A stretch of 24,870 bases of DNA. It comes from Alphaproteobacteria bacterium. Lineage in GTDB: Bacteria; Myxococcota_A; UBA796; GCA-2862545. Below are positions 1 through 9,182 of the stretch, one piece after another (position 1 is the stretch's first letter; each line of letters opens with the position of its first letter). The translations under genes were made by a program, and so were the position numbers. The stretch covers positions 1 through 24,870 of the forward strand of contig JACKEQ010000050.1 of NCBI GenBank assembly GCA_020632885.1, given 5' to 3'. The notes beneath the pieces were generated by a model. The model saw only the letters and a program-made list of their open reading frames with translations. It made no database searches and was not told the origin of the DNA.

Positions 1-390
1 GTGTACGCCGAGGACGACCACGGCCGAGCTGTCTACGCCCAGCTCGGAGATGGTCTGCTCGCCCGAAGGGACGCCCATGGCGACGTGAAGACCCATCCGT
101 CGAAGACCGACGGCTTCGGGCTCACGCATGCGCTGGGCACCCCCCATACCCTCGCCGACTGGTCGCTCGCCATGGCAGCCCCCCTCGCGCAGGGCGAGGT
201 CCTGGTGCTGGCCACCGACGGCGTGTCCGAAGACCTCGAACCCCGGCGTCTCGGAGACCTGGCTCGGTGGGCGGTGGACGAGCTGGGTCTTCTCCTCCGC
301 CCCGGTGTCGCGTTGGCGAGGGAGCTGCGCAACTGGCCCGTCCCTCACCATCGAGACGACAAGACCCTACTCGTCATGTGGAAGCCATGA
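1..390 (+). CDS. PP2C-type protein phosphatase, C-terminal part (5' truncated by window edge)
   Basis: The reading frame is open from the first base, so the true start lies upstream; the GTG at position 1 is only where the window begins. The visible 129 residues match the last third of a PP2C (PPM) Ser/Thr phosphatase. A strand-rich stretch with LGDG is near residues 15-18, ATDGVSEDL (71-79) carries a metal-binding-type Asp, and DDKTLLVMW (119-127) has the paired Asp typical of the PP2C C-terminus. Its stop overlaps the start of the kinase gene by 4 bp (ATGA), so the two are translationally coupled. Known biology: PP2C enzymes remove phosphate from Ser/Thr using Mn/Mg ions. Inference: it counteracts the adjacent kinase, as in TerY-P triads, and a vWA (TerY-like) gene should lie upstream. 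The PP2C call is fairly secure; its catalytic completeness cannot be judged. Confidence 0.85.
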   Translation: MYAEDDHGRAVYAQLGDGLLARRDAHGDVKTHPSKTDGFGLTHALGTPHTLADWSLAMAAPLAQGEVLVLATDGVSEDLEPRRLGDLARWAVDELGLLLRPGVALARELRNWPVPHHRDDKTLLVMWKP

Positions 391-1715
391 GTCCCATTCA
401 ACAAGTCATCGATGAAACCGGCGCTGTTCACACCCTGTCTCGACGCATCGGGAAGGGCGGACAGGGCGAGGTGTGGCTGGCCGAAGGCGGCCGACGCATC
501 GTGAAGCTGCTCCATCCGCGTAGCGATGCGGAGGCCCTGCGGCGCCAGTTCGCCTTCGTGCGGCGGCTGGACCTCGGCGGACTGCACGTCGCCCGCCCCC
601 TCGCGGTGCTCCGTCCGCCGCATGTCGGCTACGTGGCGGAGTTCCTCGGTGACATGGTTGCCATCAAGGACCTCATCGACGCGCCGCCGTCGGGTCTGCT
701 CCAGTGGCACATCGACACGGGCGGTCTGCGCCGCCGACTGCGACTGCTCGCGCACGCCGGTGAGGCTCTGCTGGGACTGCACGCGCGCGGGGTCGTCTAC
801 GCTGACGTCTCCCACAACAACGTCTTCGTCTCGGAGCCCGTCGAGGCCCTCGAAGCCTGGCTCATCGATCTCGACAACCTCAGCCACGAGGCCGACCCAC
901 GACGGGCCATCTACACCCCCGGCTACGGGGCCCCCGAGGTCGTGGCCCGCAAGTCGGGTTGTACGTCGCTCTCGGATGCCTGGGCCTTCGCCGTGCTGGT
1001 CTGGCAGACCCTGACCCTGACGCATCCCTTCGTCGGAGACCTGGTCAACGACGGCGAGCCCGAGCTCGAGGAGGAAGCCTTCGCGGGCAAACTGCCGTGG
1101 GTGGGCCATTCCGAGGATGACCGGAACGTCTGCACCACGGGGCTGCCTCCCGACCTGGTTCTGGCGAACCGCCTGATCGAGCTGGCGCGTCGCACCTTCG
1201 AGGAAGGCCTGGGAGATGCCAAGCAGCGCCCGAGCGTGGCCGAGTGGGTGGACCGCCTGCACGCCGCGGCAGACCGGACGGTGAAGTGCCCCGCGTGCAG
1301 CGGAACCTACTTTGTCCTCGAGAAGCTCTGCCCCTGGTGTGACGAGCCCCGCCCGTCAGTGTCTGCCGTACGTATCGCCCGCTGGGATCCCAAGAAGGGG
1401 GTGGTCCATGGAGCGATGCGGTTCGGCCAGCTCCCCTTGGACAAGAGCGCGCTGGTGCTGCCCCGCAGGGTGACGGAAGGCCGGACCGGCCAGTCAGCTC
1501 GTGAGCCTCACGTCGAGATCACGCAGGTTCCACAGGGTGTCTCGGTTCGAACCAAGCCCGGCTTCCAGGCCTGGGTCGCCCCCGTTGCCAACGCCCTTGA
1601 GGAGCACCACGCTGTCGACGAGCGCGGGCGCATCATCCCGCGGAACGGCTGGCTGGTGCTGTTCGAGGACCCAGCGCAGCCCCAGCGTGTGGCTCTGATC
1701 GGGAGGTCCGCATGA
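387..1715 (+). CDS. Ser/Thr protein kinase-like protein with C-terminal zinc ribbon (TerY-P type)
   Basis: The 442-residue protein has a eukaryote-like kinase fold. The glycine loop GKGGQGEVW is at 22-30, the ATP-binding Lys at 40 (IVKLL), a catalytic-loop equivalent YADVSHNN at 138-145 (Asp140, Asn145), a metal-binding DLD at 161-163 in place of DFG, and GAPE at 181-184. HRD is replaced by YAD, so this is a divergent branch. After the kinase domain, a zinc ribbon uses Cys301, Cys304, Cys315 and Cys318. About 120 further residues form an unassigned, probably strand-rich domain. The ATG at 387 is chosen because it gives the ATGA overlap with the phosphatase and starts just before the glycine loop; a longer start at 267 would run deep into the phosphatase gene. 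The 3' end overlaps the helicase start by 4 bp. A kinase with a C-terminal zinc ribbon beside PP2C is the signature of TerY-P triads. The substrate is unknown; helicase or McrB neighbours are plausible. Confidence 0.88.
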   Translation: MSPIQQVIDETGAVHTLSRRIGKGGQGEVWLAEGGRRIVKLLHPRSDAEALRRQFAFVRRLDLGGLHVARPLAVLRPPHVGYVAEFLGDMVAIKDLIDAPPSGLLQWHIDTGGLRRRLRLLAHAGEALLGLHARGVVYADVSHNNVFVSEPVEALEAWLIDLDNLSHEADPRRAIYTPGYGAPEVVARKSGCTSLSDAWAFAVLVWQTLTLTHPFVGDLVNDGEPELEEEAFAGKLPWVGHSEDDRNVCTTGLPPDLVLANRLIELARRTFEEGLGDAKQRPSVAEWVDRLHAAADRTVKCPACSGTYFVLEKLCPWCDEPRPSVSAVRIARWDPKKGVVHGAMRFGQLPLDKSALVLPRRVTEGRTGQSAREPHVEITQVPQGVSVRTKPGFQAWVAPVANALEEHHAVDERGRIIPRNGWLVLFEDPAQPQRVALIGRSA

Positions 1716-4700
1716 AGGTCGCCGAGGTCGGTGGCGGAGTTACCACCACAGTTCGCATTCGAGCGGTGTCCGGCGACCTCGACTCCATTCCCGTCATCGA
1801 GTCTGAGGTCTCTCTGGTCCGCTCGGGCGACCAGACGCTCCTCACCGCAGGGGAGCAGGTCTGGGCTGTCGAAGGGGTCACCCCCGCAGACACGACGGAG
1901 CTCACGGACGTAGTGGTGAGCGGGCTGCCTGTGCTCGCCTACGTCGCCCAGGCCACCGCGAGCGTGCTCATCGTGGAGACCCGACGGTTCACCCAGGAGC
2001 TCCGGGTGACGGAGGAGATGCAGATTGGTCTAGACGACAAGGTCATGGACGACCTGCGGCGAGGTCATAGGGTAAGCGGCACTGCTGCCGACGTGGCGGC
2101 CTGGCTCGAGGACCGGTTGTTTATTTCCCCGGCGCCGGGTGGTCCCAAGCTGCGTCGAATGGTGATCTCGGGGGACGCCCGAGGGCGGCTCGACGCGTTC
2201 CGCATCTACGGCCTCAAGGTCGCTGCCGACGTCCGCCGAGTGGACGACAAGCTGCAGCTCGAGCGCGTCGTGCGCGGCGGCCGACGCAACAACCAGCGCA
2301 TGATGTTGCTCTACGCCCCGATCTCCATCGTGGACGCGACGGCGGCGTCCGAGCTGCACGGCGCCGTCCGCACCACCTTGTCCGAGGCAGTCGCCGGAAG
2401 CGGCAGCTACCTCCGCGTCTGGCAGGACTACCACAGGCTCGAACGGGAGAACGTGCTGCGCCGTGCCCGGAGCTTCGGCTGGCTGGACTACCGGCGCTGC
2501 GAGCGACGCCGGGACGGTGGCTGGCGCTTCCACCTCGCTCCTGTCGAGGACCTCACCGAGCGTCTCTCGCTGCTCGGTGAGGGGAGTCGCTTCGAGCTTG
2601 AGGCCGGAGACCGCCCTCCTGCACTCGGCCAGGAGGAGGCCGTGGCCGCCCCTCGTCCGCAGGGACCGCGTGTCCAGCGTCTGAGCGCCTCGATCGTGGA
2701 CCTGAACGATCACAAGGGCTTCGTCGATCTCGCTGGCCCCGATGAAGACGACGAGCAGCCCCGGCCGCCGAAGTCGGGGGTGCTGTATCTGTCGACGGGC
2801 GGTGACGAGGCACGTCTCCGGCGCCGAGAGCGAGCCGAAGAGGCGCTTCGCACCGGAAACTGCCCGCTCCCGCAGCTCGGTCTGCTCATGGAGGGCCGAC
2901 CCGCACCGGCAGCCCGACGGACGCGCATCAGCGTGGATGGACCAAAGCTGAGGCCGGTCATCCGCGAGGTGTTCGGCGAGTTCAGACCGACCCGCCGGCA
3001 GACCGAGGCCATCGAGATGGCCCTCAACACGCCAGACGTGTGCCTGATCCAGGGACCGCCGGGTACGGGCAAGACCAAGGTCATCACGGCAATCGAACGC
3101 TGCCTGGCCGTGCTCGCAGACGAAGGCGTCGAGCCCTCGCACCGCATCCTGGTCTCGGCTGCCCAGCACGATGCCGTCGAGAACGTCGTGCAACGCACTG
3201 AGGTCTTCGGCCTGCCCGCCGTGAAGGTTGGCCGGCGGCGACGAGGTTCGGACACCTCGGTTGACCCAGGCCAGATGTTCGCGGACGAACGTGTGGAACA
3301 GCTGCGCGCAAGGGGTCGTGTCCCACCGGAGGCGGAGCGGCTCAGTCGGGCACGCAACCTGGTCTTGGCCTGCGTTCGCATGCGCTCCCTGCCAAGCGAG
3401 CAGGCAGCTCGGATTCGAGAGCTGGTGGCCGTCCTCGGTGACCTGCTGCCACCAGCGCAGCGGGACCAGGCCATGGAGCGGGCGAGTTCCATCGAACGCC
3501 CGGCCACCCTGGGCGACCCCGAGGAGACCGAGCTGCGCATCAAAGCCGCGCGAGGCATTCGCGTGGATGAAGGGCCTTTCTCTGACGACGGCCCCATCAG
3601 GGCTCGCGTTGCCTTGCGCCGCCTGGACTGCCTGCTCACCGATGAGGAGCGCCACTTCCTCGAGCGCTGCGCCGACGTGGAACCGGAGGACGTGCCGTCG
3701 TGGCTCGACGAAGGCCGACCGCTGCGGGACGCGTTGATCGACCGCCTCACGGAGCCTGCACCCAACGCGGAGCCGCGCTTGGACGACGACACCCAGCGGC
3801 TCCTACTCGAGATCCTCGACACCGTCGATCGACGCCTCGCCGCCACGCGTTCTGGAGACGAGGCGGTGTTGAGCGCCTACCTCCATGACCTCGAAACCGA
3901 CCCCCAGGGCGTCCGCAAGGCGCTGGAGCACTACACGGTCGTCCTCGCGGCAACGCTTCAGCAGGCGGCGGGCAACGAGATGCGGCGGGTGCGTGGGATC
4001 GACACTGGCCAGACCACCTTCGAGTCCGTCATCGTCGACGAGGCTGCCCGTGCGAACCCGCTGGACCTCTTCATCCCGCTAAGCATGGCCAAGCGTCGGG
4101 TGGTCCTGGTCGGTGACCATCGCCAGCTGCCACACCTGCTCGAGCCCGACGTCGAGCGGCAGCTCGCGGAAGGTGTCGACCAGGGCACGGTCGAAGAGCA
4201 GACGCTCCGCGCCGTCCAGGCAAGCCTGTTCGAGCGCATGTGGGTTCTGCTCCGCGCACTCGAGCAGAAGGACGGCATTCGCCGCACCGTGACCCTCGAC
4301 GCCCAGTTCCGCATGCACCCCGTGCTCGGAGCCTACGTCAGCCGCGAGTTCTACGAGGTTCACGAAGACGGACCCATCCAGAGTCCGCGGAAGGCCGAGG
4401 CCTTCGTCCACGACCTCCCCGGCTACGTCCGTGGTGACCAGCCCTGCGCCGCCGACTGGCTCGATGTCCCGGGTGACCGGGGCCGCGAGGTCCGAGGGGT
4501 AAGCAAGAGTCGACCCGCCGAGGCCCGGGCCATCGCCAAGGAGGTCCGCCGCCTCATCGACCACGACTCCCGGCTGACCTTCGGCGTCATCTCCTTCTAT
4601 AGCGCCCAGGTCGACGAGATCGGTCGAGCCATGATTGACGTGGGCCTGACCGAGCCCGCGAACAACGCACGGGGCTGGCGCGTCGCCGACGAGTGGGCGA

Positions 4701-5023
4701 CCACCTACAACCACGAAGGCAAGCTCGTCGAGCGCCTGCGGATCGGTACCGTTGATGCGTTCCAGGGCAAGGAGTTCGACGTCGTCTTCCTGTCGGTGAC
4801 TCGGTCCAGCGACCTGCCGGACGCGACCGACGAACAGCGACGACGGAAGTTCGGCCACCTCATGCTGGAGAACCGACTCTGCGTCGCCATGAGCCGACAG
4901 CAGCGCCTCCTAGTGGCTGTTGGCGACCGCGACTTCGTGCGCGGCGAAGGTGCTCGCAAGCCGCTTCGTGCCCTGCGGGCCTACACTGATCTCTGTGGAG
5001 GCGAGCATGGCACCGTTCGATAG
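1712..5023 (+). CDS. SF1 (UPF1/DNA2/NAM7-like) helicase
   Basis: This 1103-residue ATP-dependent nucleic acid helicase has all the core motifs. Motif I GPPGTGKT is at about 448-455, motif II DEAA at about 776-779, and motif III GDHRQLP at about 801-807. QFRMHP follows near 868, then motif V (GTVDAFQGKEFD, from about 1012), and motif VI NRLCVAMSR lies near 1053. These define the UPF1/DNA2 branch of SF1. About 440 residues of unassigned, partly charged sequence precede the ATPase core, and roughly 320 residues sit between motifs I and II, much more than the minimal fold. No nuclease motif was recognised. The ATG at 1712 has a strong GGGAGG Shine-Dalgarno and a 4-bp overlap with the kinase. The 3' end overlaps the next gene by 17 bp. 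Inference: it is the strand-separating engine of the phosphorylation-controlled operon; whether it acts on DNA, RNA or both is unknown. Confidence 0.93.
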   Translation: MKVAEVGGGVTTTVRIRAVSGDLDSIPVIESEVSLVRSGDQTLLTAGEQVWAVEGVTPADTTELTDVVVSGLPVLAYVAQATASVLIVETRRFTQELRVTEEMQIGLDDKVMDDLRRGHRVSGTAADVAAWLEDRLFISPAPGGPKLRRMVISGDARGRLDAFRIYGLKVAADVRRVDDKLQLERVVRGGRRNNQRMMLLYAPISIVDATAASELHGAVRTTLSEAVAGSGSYLRVWQDYHRLERENVLRRARSFGWLDYRRCERRRDGGWRFHLAPVEDLTERLSLLGEGSRFELEAGDRPPALGQEEAVAAPRPQGPRVQRLSASIVDLNDHKGFVDLAGPDEDDEQPRPPKSGVLYLSTGGDEARLRRRERAEEALRTGNCPLPQLGLLMEGRPAPAARRTRISVDGPKLRPVIREVFGEFRPTRRQTEAIEMALNTPDVCLIQGPPGTGKTKVITAIERCLAVLADEGVEPSHRILVSAAQHDAVENVVQRTEVFGLPAVKVGRRRRGSDTSVDPGQMFADERVEQLRARGRVPPEAERLSRARNLVLACVRMRSLPSEQAARIRELVAVLGDLLPPAQRDQAMERASSIERPATLGDPEETELRIKAARGIRVDEGPFSDDGPIRARVALRRLDCLLTDEERHFLERCADVEPEDVPSWLDEGRPLRDALIDRLTEPAPNAEPRLDDDTQRLLLEILDTVDRRLAATRSGDEAVLSAYLHDLETDPQGVRKALEHYTVVLAATLQQAAGNEMRRVRGIDTGQTTFESVIVDEAARANPLDLFIPLSMAKRRVVLVGDHRQLPHLLEPDVERQLAEGVDQGTVEEQTLRAVQASLFERMWVLLRALEQKDGIRRTVTLDAQFRMHPVLGAYVSREFYEVHEDGPIQSPRKAEAFVHDLPGYVRGDQPCAADWLDVPGDRGREVRGVSKSRPAEARAIAKEVRRLIDHDSRLTFGVISFYSAQVDEIGRAMIDVGLTEPANNARGWRVADEWATTYNHEGKLVERLRIGTVDAFQGKEFDVVFLSVTRSSDLPDATDEQRRRKFGHLMLENRLCVAMSRQQRLLVAVGDRDFVRGEGARKPLRALRAYTDLCGGEHGTVR

Positions 5024-6482
5024 CCTCGTCTCCTTCGAGCGAGACACGCCCGTCCTCCGGCTGAACCACGGGAAGGACCCTCGGGCGAAGTGGGTGCTCT
5101 GGCCGGTGCTGACCTGGCGCGTGGTGGCGCCGGTGCCGAAGGAGCGCAAGATCAACCTGTTCCAGCGCGCGGTCCTTGGGCTAGCTCGCGCCGGCGTGAC
5201 CCAGTTCAGAGAAATCGCCGAACGCCTGCTCATCGCTCCCGACCTCGCCGGTCTGGTGGTCTTGGAACTTCAGAACATGGCTCTGGTGGAGCACGACGGC
5301 AGGCCAACGGCCCGAGGCCTGAAGATGCTCGACGACATCGAAGAGGACCCGCCTGACGAGGCGCGCGTCGGCCATGTCCTGTCCGACCCCTTCTCCGGCA
5401 AGCTCTGGCCGCGGTTCCTCACCGGGGATCTGCCCGTCGCCGACGTGGAGCTGAACGAAGACGGCTGGCCGGTCCTGCTCAGCGGCACGGCGGGCGACCC
5501 CTGGACCGACCGGACCTTCAGCATCCTGCCGACGAGTAGGGACACCATCAGTCTGGCCCGTCCCAGCGCCAGAGATGTCCTGCGAGCGGCTCGTCGCCAC
5601 TGGCGGCAGCGCGACTTCGACGAAGTCGATGACGAACGAGACGTTCCACGCCTTCGTCGGGTGTCCTTCGTGGATGACCGCCCGGAGCCCTACCTGCTCG
5701 CGCTCCAGGTCCGACGCCACGAATCAGGCGACTGGATGGTGGACGACCCCTTCGGACACGGAGAGTCGGTGGACCTGCGGGCGCGCCTCGAGGAGCGCCT
5801 GGACACCCACAACGGCTTGCGTCCCTGGCTGTCGCCGCTGGTTGGTTCCGAGGGCTCGGAGCCGACCCTCGGTCACCTCCAGGCCGAAGCCGTCTGGAAG
5901 GTCGAAGAGCGTCTGACCCTGGCCATTCGGCAGCACGACGACGTTCGTGAGCGGCTCGTGGCCATGCAGCGCGCGCTTCTGGAGGCTGAGCTTCACGACG
6001 CACCGCTCGACAAGTGGGACGACGTTCTCGTGAAGGCACAGCGTGCCGTTGAGCGCGCCCTTCGGCACCTCCTTGCTCCGTACCGAGACGCGGAGCCGCC
6101 GGCCTTCACCCGCCTCGCACGGTCCGACAAGCGCTTCAACCAGCGCTTCCTCGACTCGGTCGCGTCCGACCTTGGCTTTCAGTCCCCGCTCCCGAAGACG
6201 CTGTCCTCGGTCCGCAGGGGCAAGGTGCAGTACGCGGAGCGCAGCGGCAGCGGAAGCCTGCGCCCGCTTCTTGTCCTCAGCCTGTTGTGCGCCGACCGAG
6301 ACGAGGACCATCCGCTTCGCACCGCGGGCGGCGCGCATCCCGATCTGCTCCATCGCCTCGATGGGCTCGCCACCGCTCGCGACCGAGCCGCCCACGACGG
6401 CGCCCAGACCTGGCCGAAGAAGGTCCAGGGGCACGTCGACACCGCCTTTGCGACCGTGGGGTCGCTCCTCCTCCCTCGCTGA
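5007..6482 (+). CDS. Unrecognised protein with winged-helix-like N-terminus and HEPN-like C-terminus
   Basis: I do not recognise this 491-residue protein by name. Residues about 48-112 read like a winged helix: helices around LFQRAVLGLARAG, a turn, then a strand-like hairpin ending in GRPTARG. The middle (120-300) is strand-rich with many acidic residues. The last 170 residues are helical, with KAQRAVERALRHLL at 343-356 and later an Rx4H motif, Arg458 to His463, in ARDRAAHDG. A helix followed by R(x4-6)H near the end is how HEPN RNases look, although the usual polar residue after Arg is Asp here. The ATG at 5007 is chosen for its GGAGG five bases upstream. It overlaps the helicase end by 17 bp and ends 15 bp before the McrB-like gene, so it is part of the operon. 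A role as nucleic-acid-binding adaptor or toxin-like RNase is inference only. Confidence 0.8.
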   Translation: MAPFDSLVSFERDTPVLRLNHGKDPRAKWVLWPVLTWRVVAPVPKERKINLFQRAVLGLARAGVTQFREIAERLLIAPDLAGLVVLELQNMALVEHDGRPTARGLKMLDDIEEDPPDEARVGHVLSDPFSGKLWPRFLTGDLPVADVELNEDGWPVLLSGTAGDPWTDRTFSILPTSRDTISLARPSARDVLRAARRHWRQRDFDEVDDERDVPRLRRVSFVDDRPEPYLLALQVRRHESGDWMVDDPFGHGESVDLRARLEERLDTHNGLRPWLSPLVGSEGSEPTLGHLQAEAVWKVEERLTLAIRQHDDVRERLVAMQRALLEAELHDAPLDKWDDVLVKAQRAVERALRHLLAPYRDAEPPAFTRLARSDKRFNQRFLDSVASDLGFQSPLPKTLSSVRRGKVQYAERSGSGSLRPLLVLSLLCADRDEDHPLRTAGGAHPDLLHRLDGLATARDRAAHDGAQTWPKKVQGHVDTAFATVGSLLLPR

Positions 6483-6497
6483 TCAAGGTCTCCGCCC

Positions 6498-9182
6498 ATG
6501 GCCAACAAGAAGAACCACCGCAACCAGAACCGCAACCGCACCCCGAACAAGGCTCCGACGCCCCCGCCGGTCGATGAGCCCACGGCCGAGCAGCTCGAAC
6601 GCCTCGACGCCGCGGATGCCGCGACCGCCGAGCTGGCCGAGGAGCATGGTCCGCCGGTCACCGAAGGCGTCTCCGAGGAGGCAGGCCCTACGCTCGAGGC
6701 AGCCCTGGCTCGTGCCGAGGGCTTGCTGAACAGCGCCCGGGGGATGTTCGAGAAGGCGCGGGAGCGGGAGGCGGCGGTCAAGGAGGAGGAGGACCGCCTT
6801 GCCACCCAGAAGCGAGACCAGGAGCAGTCCCTTCGGCAGCGGAGGAAGGACGCCGATGCCGAGATCGCGTCGGCAAAGAAGGCTGTCGAGCAAGAGCTCG
6901 AGACGAAGAAGGCGGAGCTCGACCAGCTCGAGATGGAACTGGTGCAGCGCTCGGAGACATCGGACGAGCGCGAGGTACAGCTGAGAGGCCGCGAGCAGGC
7001 CTGCAAGGAGAAGGAGGCCGAGCAGGCCGAGGCGAGTGCGCGGCTGACCGAGCGCGAGCTGAATGCCGAGCAGGGATTTCTCGCCGAGAAGGCTCGCATC
7101 CTCAAGCCCGTCGAGGACGAGGTGACCGCCCTGCGGGAAGAGCGGGAGCGCCTGACCGGTGAGCTGGCCAAGGCGCGCGAGGCTGCCGAGGCCGAGGCGC
7201 GCGACGCGGCAAAGGCCCGTGCGGACAAATGGGCCGAGGAGGACGCTGCTCGCACCACTGCCGCGGCCGAGGCCCGACGTGAGCTCGACGACGAGATCAA
7301 CCAGGAGCGGCAGGACCGGCTCGCGGAGCTGCGGGACGCGCTGAAGAAGGAGCGGGAGGCCGCCGAGGCGTCGTGGCAGGAGGACCTGGACAAGCGCAAG
7401 TCCACCCTCGACGAGCGTGAAGCAGAACTCGAGGAGTGGGACAGGGCGCTGCTCGAGAAGCGCAAGGTGCACCGTGCCGCCGAGCGTGACCTTCAGGCGG
7501 ACAAGGAGATGCTCGAAGAGGACCGCGCGGCGCAGGACCGCAAGGTCGAGCGCCTGGTCGCGGAGCGGACCGAGGATCTGCGGCACGAGGTCGAGTCGCT
7601 CAAGAGCCAGCTCAACGATGCACGTGCCCAGCGCGACGCCTACTTCCAGGACCTCGAGTCCCGGCGTGAGCTCGACCGACGGTTCGGCGGCCGAAAGCCG
7701 GAGGAGATCCTGGCAGCGCTCACCGCAGCCGAAGGTGAGCGCGACACCTTCGCCCAACAGCTCCGTGAGCGTCCCGATGCCCGCGCCGCCGAGCGGCTGG
7801 CCGAGCTGGAGCGCGAGCGTTCGGCGTGGCTGGAGGAGCGCGCTGTGTTGCAGGGGGACCTCGCAAAGGCGCAGGGCGAGCTGTCCACCCGCCGCCTCGC
7901 GGCGATCGAGCTCGAGGCGCTGAAGAAGCAGAAGGAGGCGCTCGAGGTCCACAAGCAGCTCCTCGACGGAGCCGTGGATGAGCTCCGAGCGCGCGTGGAC
8001 GAGCTCACGCGGCAGGAAGACCACCGGAACCCGATGACCGCCCTGACGAGCCTGGACGAGAGCGAGGAGCTGCAGAACGAAGCGCGCACCACGACACCCC
8101 TCGGCCGTGCAACCCCGTCGCTCCGGGACTTCGCGGAAGACCTGCGCCACCGCATCGCGACGGGGGTCGAGGGCCGCACGCTGTACTACGCCGAGCGAGA
8201 CGTGCGGGCCTTCCTGGGCGGGCTCGCCATGACCCGGTTGATGCTCCTGCAGGGCATCTCCGGCACGGGCAAGACGAGTCTGCCGCTGGCCTTCGCCAGC
8301 GCCGTGAACGGTGACATCGAGGTCGTCGAGGTCCAGGCTGGTTGGCGCGATCGTCAGGACCTCGTCGGGTACTACAACGCCTTCCACCGGCACTACTACG
8401 CGACGAACTTCCTCCAGGCGCTCTACCGCGCTGGAACGCCCGCCAACCGCGACCGGCTGTTCATGATGGTGCTGGACGAGGTCAACCTCTCCCGACCCGA
8501 GCAGTTCTTCGCCGACTTCTTGTCCGCGCTGGAGCAGCCCATGGACGCACGACGGCTCACCCTGGTCAACGACCCGGTCTCGAGCGCTCCCAGGCTGATG
8601 GTCGAAGGGCGCCACCTTCCCATTCCGCCCAATGTCTGGTTCGTGGGCACGGCGAACCACGACGAGAGCACCGCTGAGTTCGCCGACAAGACCTACGACC
8701 GCGCCCATGTGATGGAGATGCCTCGCAAGACCGAGGCCGCACACTTTCAGGTCGAGGAGCGGCGTCACCGCAACCCGATCTCCTACCAGAAGCTCGAGGC
8801 GGTCTTCGCGGATGCTGCTGACAAGCAAGCCCGCAGCGTCCAGTCCGCGACCCGCTGGCTCCGCACCGCGCCGTTTGCCGACAGCCTTGGGAATCGTTTT
8901 CGGGTCGGGTGGGGCAACCGACTCGAGCATCAGCTCGCTAGGTACCTTCCGGTGGTCGTGGAAGCCGGTGGCAGCGTTGGCGAGGCGATGGACCACCTGC
9001 TCGTTACCAAGGTGCTGCGCAAGCTCAAGGACCGTCACGACGTCCGTACGACCGCCCTGGAAGAGCTGAGCGAGCAGCTCCTCACGACCTGGGACAAGCT
9101 CGACAAGAAGAACCCGCCCGAGCGCTGCATCGCGCTGATTGAGAACGAGATCGCCGCGAAGAAGGGCGAGGAGTTGGTGTGA
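6498..9182 (+). CDS. McrB-type AAA+ ATPase with long N-terminal coiled coil
   Basis: Of 894 residues, about 60-520 are dominated by Glu/Arg/Lys/Ala/Leu heptads and form a very long predicted coiled coil. The AAA+ domain follows: Walker A GISGTGKT at 586-593, Walker B VLDEVN with Asp660 and Glu661, and sensor-1 Asn720 in GTANHDE. The spacing and the LDEVNLSRPEQFF and GTANHD signatures place it with McrB-like GTPases/ATPases, in which a hexameric motor drives an associated McrC subunit. Unlike classical McrB there is no visible methyl-DNA-binding N-terminal domain; the coiled coil takes its place and may span distance, oligomerise or hold partners. The start at 6498 has a weak AAGG Shine-Dalgarno, and the low-complexity Asn/Lys/Arg-rich first 20 residues look like a flexible tail. 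The stop overlaps the GTG start of the McrC-like gene by 4 bp, as is usual for McrB-McrC pairs. Confidence 0.92.
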   Translation: MANKKNHRNQNRNRTPNKAPTPPPVDEPTAEQLERLDAADAATAELAEEHGPPVTEGVSEEAGPTLEAALARAEGLLNSARGMFEKAREREAAVKEEEDRLATQKRDQEQSLRQRRKDADAEIASAKKAVEQELETKKAELDQLEMELVQRSETSDEREVQLRGREQACKEKEAEQAEASARLTERELNAEQGFLAEKARILKPVEDEVTALREERERLTGELAKAREAAEAEARDAAKARADKWAEEDAARTTAAAEARRELDDEINQERQDRLAELRDALKKEREAAEASWQEDLDKRKSTLDEREAELEEWDRALLEKRKVHRAAERDLQADKEMLEEDRAAQDRKVERLVAERTEDLRHEVESLKSQLNDARAQRDAYFQDLESRRELDRRFGGRKPEEILAALTAAEGERDTFAQQLRERPDARAAERLAELERERSAWLEERAVLQGDLAKAQGELSTRRLAAIELEALKKQKEALEVHKQLLDGAVDELRARVDELTRQEDHRNPMTALTSLDESEELQNEARTTTPLGRATPSLRDFAEDLRHRIATGVEGRTLYYAERDVRAFLGGLAMTRLMLLQGISGTGKTSLPLAFASAVNGDIEVVEVQAGWRDRQDLVGYYNAFHRHYYATNFLQALYRAGTPANRDRLFMMVLDEVNLSRPEQFFADFLSALEQPMDARRLTLVNDPVSSAPRLMVEGRHLPIPPNVWFVGTANHDESTAEFADKTYDRAHVMEMPRKTEAAHFQVEERRHRNPISYQKLEAVFADAADKQARSVQSATRWLRTAPFADSLGNRFRVGWGNRLEHQLARYLPVVVEAGGSVGEAMDHLLVTKVLRKLKDRHDVRTTALEELSEQLLTTWDKLDKKNPPERCIALIENEIAAKKGEELV

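Noticed and set aside
267..386. Upstream extension of the kinase start
   Set aside because: It would add 40 low-complexity residues overlapping the phosphatase gene. ATG 387 gives the ATGA coupling and a normal kinase N-terminus.
2030..3655. 541-codon - strand frame within the SF1 helicase gene
   Set aside because: It lies opposite a gene with conserved helicase motifs and has no recognisable domain or ribosome-binding site.
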